Positions 43,529 to 52,693 of a DNA stretch of 60,829 nucleotides are shown piece after piece. Position 1 is the stretch's first letter, and each line of letters starts with the position of its first letter. Origin of the DNA: CAIKZZ01 sp035604595 (GTDB lineage: Bacteria > Pseudomonadota > Gammaproteobacteria > Steroidobacterales > Steroidobacteraceae); the NCBI GenBank assembly GCA_035604595.1, contig DATNIE010000023.1, positions 1 to 60,829 of the forward strand. Direction: 5' to 3'. The translations under genes and the position numbers were made by a program. Below the pieces are notes generated by a model. It was not told the origin of the DNA. It was given only the letters and a program-made list of their open reading frames with translations, and made no database searches.

Positions 43529-43849
43529 TCAGTACGTCGCAAGCGTCGGGTCGATGTCCCGCGACCAGGCCAGGATGCCGCCCGTCAGGTTCCCGACCGA
43601 GGGGTAGCCCTGGGCCTCGAGGAGCCGGGCGACCGAGAGGCTCCGGCCTCCCGACCGGCACATCACGACAATGTCGCGCGTCCGGTCGAGCTCGGCGAGG
43701 CGTCCGGGGATCTCGGCCATCGGCATGTGCAGCACCCCCGGGAGCGAGGCGATCTTGAGCTCCCACCCCTCGCGCACATCGAGCAGCAGCGTCCGCGGGT
43801 TGGCCGCGCGGTCGCGGACGAACTCGGCGGGGCTGACTTCCCGAACCAC
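43529..43849 (-). CDS. Single-domain rhodanese
   Basis: A 106-residue rhodanese (sulfurtransferase) domain without signal peptide. The active-site loop is VVMCRSGGRSLSVA, with the persulfide-forming Cys, after the conserved LLLDVREGWEL and HMPMAEIP. Its place between pcm and tolC is conserved in related bacteria. The physiological sulfur donor and acceptor are unknown. Confidence 0.92.
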   Translation of the reverse strand: MVREVSPAEFVRDRAANPRTLLLDVREGWELKIASLPGVLHMPMAEIPGRLAELDRTRDIVVMCRSGGRSLSVARLLEAQGYPSVGNLTGGILAWSRDIDPTLATY

Positions 43850-43861
43850 GCGCGCCGCTGC

Positions 43862-44512
43862 TCAGAATACGAACGCGGATGGGCGCCGCGCGTTCGTCAT
43901 CGGATCGACGAACGTCTCGAATAGATCGGTGCGCGCGAACTCACGCTCGCCGAGGCGCGTGACCAGCTGCGCTGTCATCGGCGCGGCGGCGCCGGTCACC
44001 GCGAACAGCCGGCCGCCCGGCAACAGCCACTGCTCGTAGCGGGGGTCGTACACCGGTAGCGAGGCCGACAGCACAACGACATCGACCGGTGCACGCGGCT
44101 GCCAGGTCGTGCCGTCTGCCAGGTGGACAGCGACGCCGAAAAATCCCGCCGTACGCAGATTGCGGTTCGCAAGCTCCGCGAGCAAGGGCCGCAGCTCAAG
44201 CGACTCGACGCGACCGCCCAAGGTCGCAAGACACGCGGCCAGGAAGCCGCTGCCGGCACCCACCTCGATGACGGTGTCCCCCGCAACGATCTCGCAGGCC
44301 TGCAGGATCCGCGCATCGAGCTTCGGCGGCAGCATCGACTGGCCTTCCGGCAGCGGGATCGGCGCGTCGGCGAACGCGAGATCGCGGTACGCCGGCGGCA
44401 CGAAGCGCTCGCGCGGCACGCGCGCGAGTGCATCAAGCACGCGCGGGTCGAGCACCTCCCACGCGCGTACCTGCTGGTCGATCATCTGCTGGCGTGCGGC
44501 TTCGATGTCCAT
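43862..44512 (-). CDS. pcm: Protein-L-isoaspartate O-methyltransferase family
   Basis: SAM-dependent repair methyltransferase for isomerised Asp/Asn residues; 216 residues. N-terminal QQMIDQQVRAWEVLDPRVLDALARVPRERFVP, the PLPEGQSMLPP segment in place of the usual IGxGQTISQP, SAM motif I VIEVGAGSGFLAACLA and LPGGRLFAVTG. The altered acceptor segment is typical of the Pcm-like proteins found upstream of tolC, whose repair activity is less certain than for canonical Pcm. Confidence 0.82.
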   Translation of the reverse strand: MDIEAARQQMIDQQVRAWEVLDPRVLDALARVPRERFVPPAYRDLAFADAPIPLPEGQSMLPPKLDARILQACEIVAGDTVIEVGAGSGFLAACLATLGGRVESLELRPLLAELANRNLRTAGFFGVAVHLADGTTWQPRAPVDVVVLSASLPVYDPRYEQWLLPGGRLFAVTGAAAPMTAQLVTRLGEREFARTDLFETFVDPMTNARRPSAFVF

Positions 44513-44811
44513 GCGGCGGGCGGGGCGGAGGGAGGGTCGGGGATCGTCAGCGAGGCGCAGAGGTTACGGAGTTGCGCGTCGCGCGACAAGGCTTGCGGCG
44601 GTCACTAAAACGCCGATTATGGTGAATACCGCGGACCCCTGCCAAGGCCTTCGGTATCCTCGGATCGGGGACACACACGGGTGCACCGCCGGCGGAGGCA
44701 ACCACGCCGCGCCGGCAGCGAACTGCCCCGTGCACGGCCACATCGAGCGCGGCCGCCCGTGACGGGCCGCGCACCGTCGGCCGCCATAAGACGGGATGAG
44801 GAAGGGATCCG
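44513..44811. other. Divergent spacer between pcm and the GGDEF-EAL gene, no gene seen
   Basis: About 300 bases. Some frames are open on both strands, but none shows coding character or a start with a ribosome-binding site. No clear promoter consensus was found. Confidence 0.4.
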
Positions 44812-47001
44812 TTGACCGTAATCGAAGCCGTCGCGCTCTTCGCGCTGGTGCTCGCGGGAGTCGCCACCGTCGGCGCATGGCGCGCCCGCCGGCGCGCGCA
44901 GGCAGCGCTCGCCGCACTCGAGAGCGACCGATCGACCGGTGTCTCGCCGCGGGTGCCGGAGCCGCCCGATGGCCCCTTGAACGACCTCGTCCAGGCCGTC
45001 CACGAGCCGGTGCTGATCCACGGTGAGCGAATTCTGCTGATCAACGCGCGCTTTGCCACGCTCCTCGGCACCACCCCGGAGCAAGCGGCCGGCCGGCACC
45101 TCGCTGAACTCGTGACTCCGGAGTACGCCGAGCTCGTCACTGACAACGTTCGCCGCCGCCTCGCCGGCGAGCCGGCGGCCGAGCGCTTCGAGGCCGAGGT
45201 CGCCGACTCGCACGGGCAGGTGACGCGCGTCGAGATCGCCGGCAGGCTCACGACCTACCGCGGTGCTCCGGCCGTGCTGTTCACGCTGCTCGAGATGGTC
45301 GGCCGGGCGACGCGCGGCAGCGACCTGGTGCGCGGCCGGGCGCAGGCGACACTCGATTCGCTGGGCGATGGCTTGGTGACCACCGACACCTACGGGCGGA
45401 TCGACTTCGTCAATCGTGCTGCCGAGCAACTGCTCGGCAAGTCGCTCGCAGAGGTCAGCGGCCAGCAGTTCCTCGAAGTGGTCAGCGTCGTCGACGAGGC
45501 CGATCGGCGTGCACTCGCCGATCCGGTGCACCAGTGCCTGACGGCCGGCGTCAAGGTATCGCTCGGGCGGCGCGCGGTCGTGCTGGCGCGTGCCGACGGC
45601 GCGGAGCACAGCATCGAGCTCAGCGCCGCCCCGCTGACCGGCGAGCGGGGCGAGATCGCCGGCGCCGTCGTGCTGCTGCACGATGTCACCGAGTTGCGGG
45701 GCCTCGCCCGCCAGATGAGCTATCAGGCAAGCCACGACGCACTCACCGGCCTCGTCAACCGCCGCGAGTTCGAGCGACGTTTGCAGGAGAGCATCGAGCT
45801 CGCCCGCACCGGCGCGCAGACCCAGGTCCTGTGCTACCTTGACCTCGATCGCTTCAAGGCCGTCAATGACACCAGCGGCCACACGGCCGGCGACAACATG
45901 CTGCGCGAGGTCGCCGCCCTCGTGAAGGACGCGGTGCGTGACTCGGACACCGTCGCGCGTTTGGGCGGTGACGAGTTCGCGATGCTGCTCGTCGGCTGCC
46001 CGCTCGAGAAGGCAATCCAGATCGCCGATGACGTCTCGACCGCGATCCGCGACTACCGCTTTGTGTGGCAGGACAAGATCTTCTCGATCGGGGTCAGCAT
46101 CGGACTCGTCGAGATCGGCCGCGAAAGCAGCAGCCTCGAGGATGTGATCTCGGCCGCGGACTCGGCCTGCTACGTGGCGAAGAGCCAGGGCCACGGCCAG
46201 GTTCACGTCTATTCAGCCCACGACGAAGCCGTTGCCAGGCACCGCGGGGAGATCCACTGGCTGCAGCGCCTGCAGCATGCGCTGCGCGACAACAGCTTCC
46301 TGATCTACACGCAGCCGATCGTGGCCGCGACCGGCAGCAGCGACAGCGGACCGGCGCTCGAGGTGCTGGTGCGGCTCGCGGCCGAGGACGGCTCGATCAG
46401 CACGCCCGGCGAGTTCCTGAAGGCCGCCGAGCGCTACCGCCTGATGCCGCTGGTCGACCGGTGGGTCGTGCAGACGGCGCTCGCGGCGTTCGGCCGCGGC
46501 GCGATCAAGATTCCCCCCGGACGCAGCGTCGCGATCAACATCTCCGGCCAGACGCTCGGTGACGGCCAGTTCCTTGAGTTCGTGGTCGAGTGCCTCGACC
46601 ATAGCGGCGTCGCGCCGACGCAGGTGTGTTTCGAGGTCACCGAAGCCTCGGTCGTCGCCAACCTCGAGCACGCCCGCCGCTTCATCGGTGTGCTGCATGC
46701 GATCGGCTGCACGTTTGCGCTCGATGACTTCGGCAGCGGACTCGGCTCGTTCGTCAATCTGAAGACGCTGTCGATGGACTACATGAAGATCGACGGGCTC
46801 TACATGCGCAACCTGGCGCGTGACAGCGTCAACCAGGCGATGGTCTCGGCGATGATCAAGCTGGCGCACACCCTCGACTTCAAGGTGATTGCCGAGCAGG
46901 TCGAGGATACCGCCTCGCTCGACGCCGCCCGCCGCATGGGCATCGACTTCATGCAGGGCTATGTGCTCGGCCGGCCGGAGCCGCTGAAGACCGCAGCCTG
47001 A
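44812..47001 (+). CDS. PAS-PAS-GGDEF-EAL cyclic-di-GMP protein
   Basis: Cyclic-di-GMP synthesis/degradation protein of 729 residues. N-terminal membrane helix (about 3-22), PAS domains (about 58-155 and 175-290), GGDEF domain (about 305-465) with intact RLGGDEF active site (about 383), and EAL domain (about 485-725). In the EAL domain the signature reads EVL, while NIS, EVTE, DDFGSG, YMKIDG and the late catalytic Glu (AEQVED) are kept. TTG start at 44812 with GAGGAAGG just upstream. The short periplasmic segment suggests that sensing is by the cytoplasmic PAS domains. Confidence 0.93.
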   Translation: MTVIEAVALFALVLAGVATVGAWRARRRAQAALAALESDRSTGVSPRVPEPPDGPLNDLVQAVHEPVLIHGERILLINARFATLLGTTPEQAAGRHLAELVTPEYAELVTDNVRRRLAGEPAAERFEAEVADSHGQVTRVEIAGRLTTYRGAPAVLFTLLEMVGRATRGSDLVRGRAQATLDSLGDGLVTTDTYGRIDFVNRAAEQLLGKSLAEVSGQQFLEVVSVVDEADRRALADPVHQCLTAGVKVSLGRRAVVLARADGAEHSIELSAAPLTGERGEIAGAVVLLHDVTELRGLARQMSYQASHDALTGLVNRREFERRLQESIELARTGAQTQVLCYLDLDRFKAVNDTSGHTAGDNMLREVAALVKDAVRDSDTVARLGGDEFAMLLVGCPLEKAIQIADDVSTAIRDYRFVWQDKIFSIGVSIGLVEIGRESSSLEDVISAADSACYVAKSQGHGQVHVYSAHDEAVARHRGEIHWLQRLQHALRDNSFLIYTQPIVAATGSSDSGPALEVLVRLAAEDGSISTPGEFLKAAERYRLMPLVDRWVVQTALAAFGRGAIKIPPGRSVAINISGQTLGDGQFLEFVVECLDHSGVAPTQVCFEVTEASVVANLEHARRFIGVLHAIGCTFALDDFGSGLGSFVNLKTLSMDYMKIDGLYMRNLARDSVNQAMVSAMIKLAHTLDFKVIAEQVEDTASLDAARRMGIDFMQGYVLGRPEPLKTAA

Positions 47002-47047
47002 CGGGCGCGGGCGTACAATCGCGCCAGCCACCGGTCGGGAGGCCGCC

Positions 47048-47530
47048 ATGCATCGCCGCTCACCACCGATCCGTCCTGTGCGCCACGGCGCGCTGACTCT
47101 ACTGCTGCTCGCGGCGCCGGGGCTCGCCGGCGCGGGCGAACCCGCGACGGTCCAGTTCCTGAACTCCGGCAAGGTCGTAACCGTGAACCTGCCGTTCTCC
47201 GAGGCGGTGCGCCACGGCGACACGCTCTACCTGTCCGGCCAGATCGGCATCAGTCCCGGGACGCTCACGCTCGTGCCGGGCGGGATGGCAGCCGAGGCGA
47301 AGCAGGCGCTCGAGAATATTCGCACCGTGCTCGAGGCCAACGGCCGCACGACCGCCGACCTCGTCAAGTGCACGGTCATGCTGGCCGATATGGCCGACTG
47401 GCCGGCGTTCAACGAGGTGTGGCGGAAATTTCTGAAGAGCCCCTATCCGGCGCGCAGCGCGATCGGGGCGAATGGTCTCGCACTCGGAGCGCGGGTCGAG
47501 ATCGAGTGCCTGGCGGCGGCCGGGCGCTGA
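47048..47530 (+). CDS. Exported RidA/YjgF-like protein
   Basis: A 160-residue Rid-family protein with an N-terminal extension that looks like a signal peptide (GALTLLLLAAPGLAGAGEPA, to about 32). The fold follows: PFSEAVRHGDTLYLSGQIGI, EAKQALENIRTVLEANGRTTADLVKCTVML and YPARSAIGANGLALGARVEIECLA, with the Arg that binds the imine/enamine carboxylate. Cytoplasmic RidA deaminates reactive enamines; what a periplasmic version does is not established. Confidence 0.85.
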   Translation: MHRRSPPIRPVRHGALTLLLLAAPGLAGAGEPATVQFLNSGKVVTVNLPFSEAVRHGDTLYLSGQIGISPGTLTLVPGGMAAEAKQALENIRTVLEANGRTTADLVKCTVMLADMADWPAFNEVWRKFLKSPYPARSAIGANGLALGARVEIECLAAAGR

Positions 47531-47545
47531 GCCACCCGCGTATCG

Positions 47546-48187
47546 CTACACCAGCAGCGGCACCCCGGTCTTGGAGGCGATCTCGTCGAAGGCGACGAGC
47601 GGGGCGAGTTCAATCAGCGCGAGCCCGTCGGGCGTCACGTCGATGACCCCGAGGTCGGTGATGATGCGGTCGACGACCCCGACACCGGTCAGCGGCAGCG
47701 TGCAGGCCGGCAGTATCTTGAGGTCCGTCGTGCCGTCCTTCTTCCTCGCAACGTGCTCCATCACGACGACCACGCGCTCGACCCCGGCCACGAGGTCCAT
47801 CGCCCCGCCCATGCCCTTGACCATCTTCCCCGGGATCATCCAGTTGGCGAGATCGCCGCGCCCGCTGACCTGCATCGCGCCCAGGATCGCCAGATTGATC
47901 TTGCCGCCGCGGATCATCGCGAAGCTCTGCTCGCTGCCGAAGATCGAGGACCCCGGGATGGTCGTGACCGTCTGCTTGCCGGCATTGATCAGGTCGGCAT
48001 CCACGTGGTCGGGGTGCGGGAACGGCCCTATTCCGAGCATGCCGTTCTCGCTCTGCAGCCACACCTCGATGTCCTTGGGCACGTAGTTCGCAACCAGCGT
48101 CGGAATGCCTATTCCGAGGTTGACGTAGAACCCGTCCTCGAGCTCCTCGGCGGCGCGGGCGGCCATCTGCTCCTGGGTCCACGGCAT
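47546..48187 (-). CDS. scoB: 3-oxoacid CoA-transferase subunit B
   Basis: Beta subunit of succinyl-CoA:3-ketoacid CoA-transferase, 213 residues, for acetoacetate or other 3-oxoacid use. It has the NLGIGIPTLVANYVP motif and the catalytic glutamate in LQSENGMLGIGP, then GGKINLAILGAMQV. It follows subunit A by four bases on the same strand. Confidence 0.94.
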   Translation of the reverse strand: MPWTQEQMAARAAEELEDGFYVNLGIGIPTLVANYVPKDIEVWLQSENGMLGIGPFPHPDHVDADLINAGKQTVTTIPGSSIFGSEQSFAMIRGGKINLAILGAMQVSGRGDLANWMIPGKMVKGMGGAMDLVAGVERVVVVMEHVARKKDGTTDLKILPACTLPLTGVGVVDRIITDLGVIDVTPDGLALIELAPLVAFDEIASKTGVPLLV

Positions 48188-48191
48188 GGCG

Positions 48192-48899
48192 TCAGACTCC
48201 CACCGGCACGGTGACCGTGCGCTTCTCGATGTGCTTCACCGGATTCGGGTTGTGGACGATCCGGTGGACGTAGATGCCCGGGAGATGCACGTCGTCCGGA
48301 GCGATTGCGCCCGTCTCGACGATACTCTCGACCTCGGCGACGCAGACGCGCCCGGCCATCGCGAACGCCGGATTGAAATTGCGCGCCGTCAGGCGGAAGC
48401 GCAGGTTGCCGCTCCGGTCGGCGACCGCCGCCTTGACGAGCGACACATCCGGTACCAGCGAGCGCTCCATCAAGTAGGTCTGGCCACCGAAGTCGCGAAG
48501 TTCCTTGCCCTGCGCGACCAGGGTGCCGACGCCGGTCGCCGTGTAGAACGCGGGGATCCCTGCGCCGCCGGCGCGCAGCTTCTCGGCCAGCGTCCCTTGC
48601 GGCGTGAACTCGAGCTCGAGTTCCCCCGCCAGGTACTGGCGCTCGAACTCCTTGTTCTCGCCGACGTAGGAGGAAATCATCTTGCTGATCTGGCGGGTCT
48701 CGAGCAGCCTGCCGAGGCCGAAACCGTCGGTGCCGGCGTTGTTGGAGATCACGGTGAGTCCGCGGACCCCTGAGTCCCTGAGCGCATCGATCAGCGCCTC
48801 CGGGATGCCACACAGCCCGAAGCCGCCGACCGCCAGCAGCTGGCCATCGCGGACAATCTCGGCGAGCGCCGCCGCCGCCGACGGGTAGAGCTTGTTCAC
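48192..48899 (-). CDS. scoA: 3-oxoacid CoA-transferase subunit A
   Basis: Alpha subunit of the same enzyme, 235 residues. CoA-transferase I fold: VGGFGLCGIPEALIDAL, VISNNAGTDGFGLGRLL, MISSYVGENKEFERQYLAGELELEFTPQGTLAEKLRAGG and the FYTATGVGT loop. GTG at 48899 with GGAGG five bases upstream decides the start; the open frame continues upstream without family similarity. Confidence 0.94.
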   Translation of the reverse strand: MNKLYPSAAAALAEIVRDGQLLAVGGFGLCGIPEALIDALRDSGVRGLTVISNNAGTDGFGLGRLLETRQISKMISSYVGENKEFERQYLAGELELEFTPQGTLAEKLRAGGAGIPAFYTATGVGTLVAQGKELRDFGGQTYLMERSLVPDVSLVKAAVADRSGNLRFRLTARNFNPAFAMAGRVCVAEVESIVETGAIAPDDVHLPGIYVHRIVHNPNPVKHIEKRTVTVPVGV

Positions 48900-48983
48900 A
48901 GGTGCCTCCGAGCCGGCCGCGACCGGCCGGGCGGCCGCCATCATAACCGAGCGCCGCGGCGCATGGCGCGCGCGGCCCGGGCG

Positions 48984-49007
48984 GAAAAGAGGCGCCTGCG
49001 GGCGCCT
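48984..49007 (-). terminator. Intrinsic terminator of hppA
   Basis: Read leftward: stem AGGCGCC / GGCGCCT with a four-base loop, followed by CTTTTCC. It lies 27 bases after the hppA stop, separating it from the CoA-transferase genes. Confidence 0.7.
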
Positions 49008-49033
49008 TTGGGTCGCGCTGAACCTGACGCGGC

Positions 49034-51091
49034 CTACAGCAGTGGCACCAGCAGCAGCGCGACGATGTTGATGATCTTGATCAGCGGGTTGATCGCCGGG
49101 CCCGCCGTGTCCTTGTACGGATCGCCAACTGTGTCGCCGGTCACGGCCGCCTTGTGGGTGTCCGAGCCCTTGCCGCCGTAGTTGCCTTCCTCGATGTACT
49201 TCTTGGCATTGTCCCAGGCGCCGCCGCCGGTACACATCGAGATCGCAACGAACAGCCCCGTGACGATCGTGCCGATCAGGAGCCCGCCAAGCGCGCGCAC
49301 GCCCGCGCCCGGTCCCATCAGATAGTTCATCCCGAAGCCGATGACGACCGGGACTAAGATCGGTAGCAGCGAGGGCACGATCATCTCCTTGATCGCGGCC
49401 CGGGTCAGCATGTCGACCGCGCGGCCGTACTCCGGCTTGCCGGTGCCCTCCATGATTCCGGGAATCTCCTTGAACTGCCGGCGCACCTCGACGACCACCG
49501 CGCCCGCCGCGCGGCCGACCGCCTCCATCGCCATCGCGCCGAACAGGTAAGGCACGAGGCCGCCGATGAACAGGCCGATGATCACCGCCGGATCCGAGAG
49601 GGAGAAGTTCTGCAACTTGCCCACGGCCTCGAGGTTGTGGGTGTAGTCCGCGAACAGCACCAGCGCCGCAAGGCCCGCCGAACCGATCGCATAACCCTTG
49701 GTGACCGCCTTGGTCGTGTTGCCGACAGCATCGAGCGCGTCGGTGATCTTGCGCACCTGCTTCGGCAAGCCCGCCATCTCCGCGATGCCGCCGCCGTTGT
49801 CGGTGATCGGGCCGTAGGCGTCGAGCGCGACGATCATGCCGGTCATCGACAGCATCGCGGTCGCGGCGATCGCGATGCCATACAGGCCATCGCCGTGGCC
49901 GGCGCTCTCGCCGAGCGTATAGGCGCCGAAGATCGCGGCGCACACTGCGAGCACCGGCAGGGCGGTCGACTTCATCGATACCGCAAGCCCGGCGATGACG
50001 TTGGTGCCGTGGCCGGTTTGCGAGGCAAACGCGACGTAGCGCACCGGGGCGTACTCGGTCGCCGTGTAGTACTCGGTGATGACGATCATTGCCGCGGTCA
50101 GCGCAAGCCCGATCAGCGCGCACAGGTAGAGCGGAAACGCCTCGCTCCCCAGCATCATCATCGTGATCGGGTAGAACGCGATCGCGGCGATCGCGCCGGA
50201 GACGATCACGCCGCGATACAGAGCATTCATGATCTTGCCGCCTTCGCGGACGCTGACGAAGAACGTGCCGACGATCGAGGCCACGATCGAGGCGGCGCCG
50301 AGCACCAGCGGCAGCAGCACGGCATTGTTGCCGAGGTTGCGCACCGTCAGGCCCGCGAGCAGCATCGTGGCGACCACGGTGACCGCGTAGGTCTCGAACA
50401 GGTCGGCCGCCATGCCCGCGCAGTCGCCGACGTTGTCGCCGACGTTGTCAGCGATCACCGCAGGATTGCGCGGGTCGTCCTCGGGGATCCCGGCCTCGAC
50501 CTTGCCGACGAGGTCGGCACCGACGTCGGCGCCCTTGGTAAAGATACCGCCGCCGAGCCGCGCGAAGATCGAGATCAGCGAGCCGCCGAAGGCGAGGCCC
50601 ACGAGCGCGTGCAGCGCCGCGTCCGGATTCGCCGCGAGATGCAGCATCGCGTAGTAATAGGAAGCGACGCCGAGGAGCGCGAGGCCGACGACCAGCATGC
50701 CGGTGATCGCGCCGCCGCGGAACGCTATCCTGAGCGCAGGATTCAAGCCGCTGCTCGCGGCGTGCGCGGTGCGGACGTTGGCGCGCACCGAGACGTTCAT
50801 GCCGATGTAGCCGGTGAGGCCGGAGAGCACGGCGCCGACCAGGAAGCCGCCGGCCGTGGCCCAGTTGAGCGCGACGCCGAGCACCAGGAACAGCACGACG
50901 CCGGCAATGGCGATCGTCGAGTACTGGCGGTTGAGGTACGCGCCGGCGCCGGCCTGGATCGCCGCCGCGATTTCCTGCATCCGGGCATTGCCCGCCGGCT
51001 GCGCGATGACCCACCGGACCATCAGCAGGCCGTAGAGAATCGCCACCACGCCTGCGCCGATCGCAAGCAGAAGAGCGAGGTCGCTCGTCAT
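49034..51091 (-). CDS. hppA: K+-independent H+-translocating inorganic pyrophosphatase
   Basis: Membrane pyrophosphatase coupling PPi hydrolysis to proton pumping; 685 residues with about 16 membrane helices. Catalytic motifs: GGGIFTKGADVGADLVGKVEAGIPEDDPRNPAVIADNVGDNVGDCAGMAADLFE (split over residues ~180-235), ITDNGGGIAEMAG, and DNAKKYIEEGNYGGKGSDTHKAAVTGDTVGDPYKDTAGPAINPLIK at the end. The Lys in GNTTKAVTKG (about 461) is the mark of the potassium-independent class. GGGGAG lies six bases before the ATG. It is downstream of the PPi-phosphofructokinase gene on the same strand. Confidence 0.97.
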   Translation of the reverse strand: MTSDLALLLAIGAGVVAILYGLLMVRWVIAQPAGNARMQEIAAAIQAGAGAYLNRQYSTIAIAGVVLFLVLGVALNWATAGGFLVGAVLSGLTGYIGMNVSVRANVRTAHAASSGLNPALRIAFRGGAITGMLVVGLALLGVASYYYAMLHLAANPDAALHALVGLAFGGSLISIFARLGGGIFTKGADVGADLVGKVEAGIPEDDPRNPAVIADNVGDNVGDCAGMAADLFETYAVTVVATMLLAGLTVRNLGNNAVLLPLVLGAASIVASIVGTFFVSVREGGKIMNALYRGVIVSGAIAAIAFYPITMMMLGSEAFPLYLCALIGLALTAAMIVITEYYTATEYAPVRYVAFASQTGHGTNVIAGLAVSMKSTALPVLAVCAAIFGAYTLGESAGHGDGLYGIAIAATAMLSMTGMIVALDAYGPITDNGGGIAEMAGLPKQVRKITDALDAVGNTTKAVTKGYAIGSAGLAALVLFADYTHNLEAVGKLQNFSLSDPAVIIGLFIGGLVPYLFGAMAMEAVGRAAGAVVVEVRRQFKEIPGIMEGTGKPEYGRAVDMLTRAAIKEMIVPSLLPILVPVVIGFGMNYLMGPGAGVRALGGLLIGTIVTGLFVAISMCTGGGAWDNAKKYIEEGNYGGKGSDTHKAAVTGDTVGDPYKDTAGPAINPLIKIINIVALLLVPLL

Positions 51092-51203
51092 GGTTTACTC
51101 CCCGACTGTTACCCGCAGAACTCGTTGTGTCTTGACCGGCAACGGCGCCAACGTCACCCGTGCGTGCCGCCAAGTGACTGAAAGCGCTTCCGTTTTCCGG
51201 GGC

Positions 51204-51220
51204 GACCCCCTGAAGGGGTC
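51204..51220 (-). terminator. Small hairpin between pfp and hppA
   Basis: GACCCC / GGGGTC around a five-base loop, just after the pfp stop. No T-tract; may cause partial termination or RNA processing between the two genes. A TATAAT on the same strand (51230-51225) overlaps the pfp stop codon. Confidence 0.35.
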
Positions 51221-51225
51221 GGGCA

Positions 51226-52506
51226 TTATACCGTGAAGTCCGTCGCGAGCCTGCGCTTGACCGGGACGTTCCTCAGCTCCACATAGGCCGGGAGCCCCTC
51301 GCGAAACGGCGGGGGGTCCTCGCCGACGATCAGCGGCGCGAGATAGCGCCGGCACGCGGCCGTGATGCCGAATCCGTCCTCAGTCACGAACTCCCGGGGC
51401 ACCGTTTTCTCGACGTTGGCAACCGCCTCGAGCGGCGCGGCCTCGATCGCCCAGCGGTACGGCTTCGCCGACCGGCGCACGATGACCGGGAGGACGGCGT
51501 TGCGGCCCTCGAGTGCGAACTCGACGGCTGCCTTCCCGACCGCGTAGGCCTGCTCGGCGTCGGTCTTCGAGGCCACGTGGCGGGCGGCACGCTGCAGGTA
51601 GTCGGCGACGGCCCAGTGATACTTGTAGCCGAGGCTCTCCTTCACGATGCGGGCGACCTCCGGCCCCGCGCCGCCGAGCTGGGTGTGGCCGAACGCATCG
51701 CTGGTGCCTGCTTCGGCGAGGAACTTGCCGCCGGGGCCCTTCACGCCCTCCGACACGACGATCACGCAGTAGCCCTTCTCGGTCACGCAGGCCTTGACCC
51801 GCGCGAGGAACTTCGGCTGATCGAACGCAATCTCCGGAAACAGGATGATGTGCGGTGCATCGCCGGGCTTGGCGGCCGCGAGGCCGCCTGCCGCGGCGAT
51901 CCAGCCGGCGTGCCGACCCATGACCTCGAGGATGAAGACCTTGGTCGAGGTACGGGCCATCGAGGCGACATCGAGAGCCGCCTCGCGGGTCGAGACCGCG
52001 ACATACTTCGCCACCGAACCGAAGCCCGGGCAGCAGTCGGTGACCGGTAGGTCGTTGTCAACGGTCTTCGGCACGCCGATGCAGATGATCGGATAGCCGA
52101 GCTCGGCGCCGATGTTCGAGACCTTGAGCGCCGTGTCCATCGAGTCGTTGCCGCCGTTATAGAAGAAATAGCCGATGTCATGCGCCCGGAATACCTCGAT
52201 CAGCCGCTCGTACTTGGGGCGGTCCTCGGCGAGGCTCTTCAGCTTGTAGCGGGCCGAACCGAAGGCGCCGGCCGGTGTGTACCTCAGTCCCTTAATTGCC
52301 GCGGCGCTCTCGCGGCTCGTGTCGATCAGGTCTTCGGTCAGCACGCCCACGATGCCGTGCCGTCCCGCGTACAGCTTGCCGATCCGCGTCGCGTGCCTGC
52401 GGCACGCCTCGATGACGCCCGCGGCGGACGCATTGATGACGGCGGTGACGCCGCCCGACTGGGCGTACAGCGCATTGCGCTTCTTCATCGTTTTCTGCGT
52501 CGGCAT
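51226..52506 (-). CDS. pfp: Pyrophosphate-dependent 6-phosphofructokinase
   Basis: Reversible phosphorylation of fructose 6-phosphate using PPi; 426 residues. It has GGVTAVINAS at the N-terminus, FYNGGNDSMDTALKVS, where the Asp of GGND marks PPi rather than ATP use, PKTVDNDLPVTD with the catalytic Asp, and VMGRHAGWIAAA. ATG at 52506. Divergent from adk and upstream of hppA: an enzyme making or using PPi beside a PPi-driven proton pump. Confidence 0.95.
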   Translation of the reverse strand: MPTQKTMKKRNALYAQSGGVTAVINASAAGVIEACRRHATRIGKLYAGRHGIVGVLTEDLIDTSRESAAAIKGLRYTPAGAFGSARYKLKSLAEDRPKYERLIEVFRAHDIGYFFYNGGNDSMDTALKVSNIGAELGYPIICIGVPKTVDNDLPVTDCCPGFGSVAKYVAVSTREAALDVASMARTSTKVFILEVMGRHAGWIAAAGGLAAAKPGDAPHIILFPEIAFDQPKFLARVKACVTEKGYCVIVVSEGVKGPGGKFLAEAGTSDAFGHTQLGGAGPEVARIVKESLGYKYHWAVADYLQRAARHVASKTDAEQAYAVGKAAVEFALEGRNAVLPVIVRRSAKPYRWAIEAAPLEAVANVEKTVPREFVTEDGFGITAACRRYLAPLIVGEDPPPFREGLPAYVELRNVPVKRRLATDFTV

Positions 52507-52693
52507 GAGTTGAGACTCCGGCGGTGGCTCGCTGGCCGCAGGATACCCGGTTGCTTGGGCCGGCTCATCCGCCGGACGCAGGACGCGCCACGGCGCTCAG
52601 ATTTGACGCTCTGGGGACCCGGCGGGCAGCATATCGGGCCACGGGCGGCCGAGCGGGGACCTGTGGGAACCGAGCCGCGATGAGAACGACAAC

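Noticed and set aside
49637..51181. 514-residue open frame antisense to hppA
   Set aside because: Arg/Asp/Glu/His-rich shadow without motifs; the opposite strand is an unmistakable H+-PPase.
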